Shown here in pieces: positions 5,058 through 8,975 of a DNA stretch of 8,975 bases. Position 1 is the stretch's first letter; every line of letters starts with the position of its first letter. The translations under genes and the position numbers were made by a program. Source of the DNA: Actinomycetota bacterium (GTDB lineage: Bacteria; Actinomycetota; Actinomycetes; S36-B12; UBA10799); assembly GCA_030837445.1 (NCBI GenBank), contig JAUPKM010000164.1, positions 1-8,975 on the forward strand. The letters run 5' to 3'. The notes beneath the pieces were generated by a model. That model ran no database searches. It worked only from the letters and a program-made list of their open reading frames with translations, and had not been told where the DNA came from.

Positions 5058-6488
5058 CTAGGGACCAGCAGAGCCGGCCATGCCGATTTTGTGCACCCGC
5101 ATCCCGTTGGTGGTGCCAGGCACCCCCGGAGGCACGCCCGCCACAATCACCACCCGTTCATCCTTGGCCGCCCGGCCCACCGCCAGCAACTCGGACTCGA
5201 CCTGCCGCACGAGGTCATCTGTGTGGTGCACCTGCGCAACCAGAAATGCCTCCACGCCCCACACCAGCGCGAGCTGCGAACGGACCCGTTCATAGGGAGT
5301 GAACGCCAGCAAGGGGATCTCACAACGGTGTCGGGCCATCAGCCGGGCCGACAACCCGGTCTCGGTGAACGAACAGAGATAGCGAGCTTTCACGCTGCGG
5401 CCCACCTGGGTGGCGGCGCGGGTCAGCGCCCGGGCGGTGCTCGCATTGTCACCGTCGCCGGGATCCCCGTAGCCGATACTGCTGCTGCGCTCGGTCCGCA
5501 CGATGATCCGACTCATCGTCTGCACGACAAGGTCCGGGTGGGCACCCACGCTGGTCTCACCTGACAGCATGAGTGCATCGGTGCCGTCGAGCACGGCATT
5601 GGCCACGTCGGATACTTCGGCTCGGGTCGGTCGGCTGGCGCTGATCATCGAGTCCAGCATCTGAGTCGCCACGATGACGGGTTTGCCGGCCTCCCGGGAC
5701 AGCCTGATCGCGCGCTTCTGCACCAGTGGGACTTCCTCCAACGGCATCTCGACGCCGAGGTCGCCGCGGGCCACCATGATCCCGTCGAACGCCTCAATGA
5801 TCTCTGGCAGGTTGTCCACGGCCTGCGGCTTTTCGATCTTGGCCAGCACCGGCAGCTGGACGCCCTCTTCGGCCATGATCTCGTGCACCAAACCGATGTC
5901 GGCCGCGCTCCGGACAAAACTCAACGCCACCAGGTCGAAACCCACCCGAAGTGCCCACCGGAGGTCGTCGATGTCCTTCTCGGTCAGCGCCGGGACGCTG
6001 ACCGCCACCCCCGGCAGATTGATGCCCTTGTGGTTGGACACGGGGCCGCCCTCGATCACCTCGGTGACGACATCCGCCCCCTCGACGCGCAACACTCGCA
6101 GCGCCACCCGGCCATCGTCGATCAGGATCGAATCGCCCGCGGCCACATCCCCCGGTAGGCCCTCGTAGGTGGTTGAGCAGCGACTTCGATCGCCAAGGAT
6201 GTCGTCGGTGGTGATCGTGAACACACCACCGGCCGCCAGTTTCACCGGACCTGCAGCAAAGTTCCCCAGTCGAATCTTGGGGCCCTGCAGATCGACCATG
6301 ACGCCGACCCCGCGGCCAGAGGCGTCGGTCGCCTCCCGGACAGCCCGGTAGATGGCTTCATGCTCGGAGTGTCTGCCGTGGCTGAGGTTGAATCGGGCGA
6401 CATCCATGCCGGCGTCGACCAGTGCTCTGATCGACTGCGGAGAAGATGTTGCCGGACCCAGGGTGCAAACGATCTTGGCGCGACGCAC
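5058..6488 (-). CDS. pyk: Pyruvate kinase, predicted K+-independent type
   Basis: Pyruvate kinase transfers phosphate from phosphoenolpyruvate to ADP, the last step of glycolysis. The 476-residue length is typical of bacteria. The N-terminal strand KIVCTLGPATSS and ARFNLSHG (Arg32, Asn34, Ser36) begin the barrel. DLQGPKIR is at 66-73, and the B domain spans about 75-160. The catalytic strand VLAKIEKPQAV has Lys217 and Glu219, and MVARGDLGVE has Asp243. DSMI...PTRAEVSDVANAVLDG and MLSGETSVGAHP complete the active site, followed by the C domain. Leu67, Gln68 and Lys71 correspond to the Leu113/Gln114/Lys117 set of K+-independent enzymes, against Thr/Lys/Glu in muscle. The start is GTG at 6488, with GGGGTAGG eight bases upstream, and it matches the family N-terminus. 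It lies 40 bases after gltD on the same strand, so co-transcription is likely. It converges on bldD. Confidence 0.98.
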   Translation of the reverse strand: MRRAKIVCTLGPATSSPQSIRALVDAGMDVARFNLSHGRHSEHEAIYRAVREATDASGRGVGVMVDLQGPKIRLGNFAAGPVKLAAGGVFTITTDDILGDRSRCSTTYEGLPGDVAAGDSILIDDGRVALRVLRVEGADVVTEVIEGGPVSNHKGINLPGVAVSVPALTEKDIDDLRWALRVGFDLVALSFVRSAADIGLVHEIMAEEGVQLPVLAKIEKPQAVDNLPEIIEAFDGIMVARGDLGVEMPLEEVPLVQKRAIRLSREAGKPVIVATQMLDSMISASRPTRAEVSDVANAVLDGTDALMLSGETSVGAHPDLVVQTMSRIIVRTERSSSIGYGDPGDGDNASTARALTRAATQVGRSVKARYLCSFTETGLSARLMARHRCEIPLLAFTPYERVRSQLALVWGVEAFLVAQVHHTDDLVRQVESELLAVGRAAKDERVVIVAGVPPGVPGTTNGMRVHKIGMAGSAGP

Positions 6489-6528
6489 GTTGTGAACCTA
6501 CCCCAACCCTTCGAGTGGCGCAGTCCGA

Positions 6529-7980
6529 CTAGACCGTCAGTTGCCGGGCCGAGGGTGGGATAGGCGACGGTAACTCGGTTGACCCAGTGAGGTAGGTGTC
6601 GACCGCAGCTGCGGCCGAACGACCCTCCGCGATGGCCCAGACGATCAGCGACTGGCCTCGACCGGCGTCGCCGGCGACGAAGACGCCGGGCACGTTGGTC
6701 ATGTAGTGGCGGTCCCGGACGATATTGCCGCGGTCGTCGAGGGCCACGTTCAGATGCTCGGTCCACGGCGACGACTCGGGGCCGGTGAACCCCATCGCAA
6801 GTGTCACCAAGTCCGCCGGCAACACCCGTTCGCTGCCCGAAATCGGAGCGAACCGACCGTCGACGAACTCGACGTCGACCAACTCCAGGCCAGTTACCCG
6901 ACCCTGCTCCCCGACGAACCTGGTGGTCGAGACGGAATACACACGCTCACCGTTCTCCTCGTGTGCGCTCGACACCCGATAGATCATCGGGTACGTCGGC
7001 CATGGCTGGGACGACGGCCGCGCCGCCGTCGGCCGCGGCAGGATCTCCAACTGGGTGATCGAGGCAGCGCCCTGTCGGGTCGCCGTGCCGAGGCAGTCTG
7101 CGCCGGTATCGCCACCGCCGATCACGATCACGTGCTTACCTTCGGCGTGCAGCGGTGAGATATCGAGGTCGCCGAACTGCACCCGGTTCGCCGGTGGCAG
7201 GTAGTCCATCGCCTGGTGGATACCGGCGAGTTCCCGGCCGGGTACATCCAACTCCCGCGGGATCGTGGCCCCCACCGCGATCACAACTGCGTCGTAGCGG
7301 CGCCGCAGGTCTGCAGCCGACACCTGCACGCCGACCTCGACGCCAGTGCGGAACTTGACGCCCTCGGCCCGCAACTGCTCGAGCCGGCGATCTATGTGAT
7401 GCTTCTCCATCTTGAATTCCGGGATGCCGTAGCGCAGCAGCCCACCAATCCGGTCGGATCGTTCATACACGGCGACGGTGTGACCGGCGCGTGCCAACTG
7501 CTGGGCGGCCGCCAAGCCGGCCGGACCGGAACCCACCACGGCGACCGTCTTACCGGTCAACCGTTCCGGTGGTTGGGGTTCGACATAGCCCTCATCCCAG
7601 GCGCGATCGATGATCGAGACCTCGACCTGTTTGATCGTCACCGGGTCCGAGTTGATCCCGAGTACGCAGGCCGTCTCGCACGGGGCGGGGCACAGCCGTC
7701 CAGTGAATTCGGGGAAGTTGTTGGTGGCGTGCAACCGCTCGATCGCGCCGCGCCAATCAGAGCGGCGGGTCATGTCGTTCCACTCCGGGATGAGATTGCC
7801 CAGCGGACACCCGTTGTGACAGAACGGGATGCCGCAGTCCATACAGCGCGCAGCCTGGGTCTGCAGCCGCTCGTCGGCGAAGTCCTCGTACACCTCCCGC
7901 CAGTCGGAGATGCGGACGTCGACCGGCCGCCGGGCTGGGAGTTCCCGGCCGGCCTTCAGGAAACCTCTTGGGTCAGCCAC
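6529..7980 (-). CDS. gltD: Glutamate synthase (NADPH) small subunit
   Basis: GltD takes electrons from NADPH through FAD and passes them over iron-sulfur centres to GltB, which makes two glutamates from glutamine and 2-oxoglutarate. The 483-residue length is typical. The N-terminal cysteine clusters are CMDCGIPFCHNGC (Cys46, 49, 54, 58) and CPAPCETAC (Cys97, 101, 105), which hold the [4Fe-4S] centres. The FAD dinucleotide fold is VAVVGSGPAGLAAAQQLA (from about 146). The NADPH fold is VIVIGGGDTGADCLGTA, and the closing FAD motif is GVFVAGDAGRGQSLIVWAI. The start is GTG at 7980, with GGAGG six bases upstream inside the end of gltB. The two genes overlap by eight bases, consistent with coupled, balanced synthesis of the complex. 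It is followed after 40 bases by pyk. Confidence 0.98.
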   Translation of the reverse strand: MADPRGFLKAGRELPARRPVDVRISDWREVYEDFADERLQTQAARCMDCGIPFCHNGCPLGNLIPEWNDMTRRSDWRGAIERLHATNNFPEFTGRLCPAPCETACVLGINSDPVTIKQVEVSIIDRAWDEGYVEPQPPERLTGKTVAVVGSGPAGLAAAQQLARAGHTVAVYERSDRIGGLLRYGIPEFKMEKHHIDRRLEQLRAEGVKFRTGVEVGVQVSAADLRRRYDAVVIAVGATIPRELDVPGRELAGIHQAMDYLPPANRVQFGDLDISPLHAEGKHVIVIGGGDTGADCLGTATRQGAASITQLEILPRPTAARPSSQPWPTYPMIYRVSSAHEENGERVYSVSTTRFVGEQGRVTGLELVDVEFVDGRFAPISGSERVLPADLVTLAMGFTGPESSPWTEHLNVALDDRGNIVRDRHYMTNVPGVFVAGDAGRGQSLIVWAIAEGRSAAAAVDTYLTGSTELPSPIPPSARQLTV

Positions 7981-8975
7981 GGCTTGCCTCCATGATCGCC
8001 TCGTTCACGTCCCTGCCCTCGGCTTCGGCTCGCGCCTGCGCCATCAGCACCCGCCGGTAGTCCCGCGGCATGATCTTGCTGAACCGTGCCAGGCTCGCCG
8101 ACCAGTCGGCCAGCAGGCCCTCGGCCACCGCCGACCCGGTCTCCTCGAGATGCCGGGAGATCGCGGTCCGGAGAAACTCCGCATCAGCGTCCGCGAGCGG
8201 TTCGATATCGACCATGTCCCGGTTCACGCGCCCGGCGTCCAGATCGAGGAGATAGGCGATCCCGCCGGACATCCCGGCGGCCACGTTCCGGCCGGTGGCG
8301 CCCAGCACCACGACCCGGCCGCCTGTCATGTACTCGCAGAGGTGATCGCCGGCCCCCTCGACCACCACGGTGGCGCCACTGTTACGGACACAGCACCGCT
8401 CCCCGACGATTCCGCGCAGGTAGATCTCACCGGAGGTCGCACCGTAGCCGATGACGTTCCCGGCGATGATGTGCTCCTCCGCGCGGAACTGAGCCGCCCG
8501 GTCGGGGCGAACCACGAGTCGACCACCGGAGAGGCCCTTGCCGAGGTAGTCGTTGGCGTCACCCTCCAGCCGCAGTGATATCCCCGCCGGCACGAAGGCG
8601 CCGAACGACTGGCCGGCCGAGCCAGTGAAGGTCAGGTCGATGGTGCCGTCAGGAAGGCCGTCGCCGCCGAATCTGCGGGTCACCTCAGCGCCGAGCATCG
8701 TTCCGACGGTCCGGTTGACGTTTCGGATCGCCACTTGCGCCCGGACCGGCTCGCCACGCTCAAGGGCATCTGCTGCCAGCTCGATCAACTGGTTGTCCAA
8801 CGCCCGATCGAGCCCGTGGTTCTGCTGCACCACGCAGCGGCGAGCGCTGTCGGTCTCCGGCACGAACAGGATTGGCGACAGGTCCAACCCGGCCGCCTTC
8901 CAGTGGTCCACCGCCTTGCGGACATCGATTACTTCCGCATGCCCGATCGCCTCGTCCAGGGTGCGGAACCCCAGC
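7973..8975 (-). CDS. gltB: Glutamate synthase large subunit, C-terminal part only
   Basis: GltB carries the glutaminase and FMN synthase sites of glutamate synthase. Only the last ~334 residues of a protein of about 1500 are in the window; the frame runs unbroken to the right edge (first visible residues LGFRTLDEAIG). The part seen covers the linker before, and most of, the C-terminal right-handed beta-helix domain. That domain shows the family's repeated Gly-containing turns: GSAGQSFGAF, LSGGRLVV, GNVIGYGATSGEIYLRG, NSGATVVVEGAGDH, MTGGRVVVLG and MSGGIAYLLD. The amidotransferase domain, FMN site and 3Fe-4S cysteines lie outside. An internal GTG at 8911 is not the start. Its TGA overlaps the gltD start by eight bases. 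Confidence 0.97.
   Translation of the reverse strand, partial: LGFRTLDEAIGHAEVIDVRKAVDHWKAAGLDLSPILFVPETDSARRCVVQQNHGLDRALDNQLIELAADALERGEPVRAQVAIRNVNRTVGTMLGAEVTRRFGGDGLPDGTIDLTFTGSAGQSFGAFVPAGISLRLEGDANDYLGKGLSGGRLVVRPDRAAQFRAEEHIIAGNVIGYGATSGEIYLRGIVGERCCVRNSGATVVVEGAGDHLCEYMTGGRVVVLGATGRNVAAGMSGGIAYLLDLDAGRVNRDMVDIEPLADADAEFLRTAISRHLEETGSAVAEGLLADWSASLARFSKIMPRDYRRVLMAQARAEAEGRDVNEAIMEASRG

Noticed and set aside
8909..8911. Internal GTG as a gltB start
   Set aside because: Conserved glutamate synthase sequence continues in frame to the window edge, so the gene is cut by the window and does not start here.
1..8975. Mobile elements, CRISPR arrays, tRNA or rRNA genes, defence or biosynthetic cluster genes
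   Set aside because: Coding sequence of core metabolic genes and bldD fills nearly the whole window. No transposase, spaced repeats, RNA gene or change in base use was seen.

Overview
The window is ordinary core chromosome from a high-GC actinomycete. The evidence is a BldD-type developmental regulator with an intact cyclic-di-GMP signature, the actinobacterial pyrimidine gene order pyrR-pyrB-pyrC-(membrane protein)-carA, GTG starts, and a pyruvate kinase of the 'MRRAKIVCTLGPA' type. No mobile element, CRISPR array, tRNA or rRNA was seen. The genus cannot be fixed from the sequence alone.

Layout. Positions 1-4340, minus strand: the start of a de novo pyrimidine operon read right to left as pyrR, pyrB, pyrC, a one-pass membrane protein of unknown function, then carA, which is cut by the left edge. 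All four gene junctions are 4-base stop/start overlaps (ATGA or GTGA), so the operon looks translationally coupled. Positions 4341-4525: a 185-bp divergent control region. It holds a near-perfect match to the PyrR-binding RNA loop just before the pyrR Shine-Dalgarno, and a 19-bp palindrome matching the BldD operator. Positions 4526-5020, plus strand: bldD. Positions 5021-5057: a short convergent gap with a 7-bp tandem repeat. A perfect GC hairpin lies just before it, inside the end of bldD. Positions 5058-8975, minus strand: gltB (3' part only), gltD (8-bp overlap with gltB) and pyk (40-bp gap after gltD), probably one transcript that converges on bldD.

How the genes work together. PyrR senses UMP and probably represses its own operon at the translation level. 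CarA supplies glutamine-derived ammonia for carbamoyl phosphate. PyrB and PyrC turn carbamoyl phosphate and aspartate into dihydroorotate. GltB/GltD make glutamate from glutamine and 2-oxoglutarate. Pyk makes pyruvate and ATP. BldD is a c-di-GMP-controlled repressor of development that probably represses itself. Its operator sits between bldD and the pyr operon, so a link between development and pyrimidine synthesis is possible but unproven.

The least understood gene is the PH-like membrane protein between pyrC and carA. The most informative non-coding signals are the PyrR loop and the BldD box. I saw no convincing novel defence, mobile or biosynthetic system.
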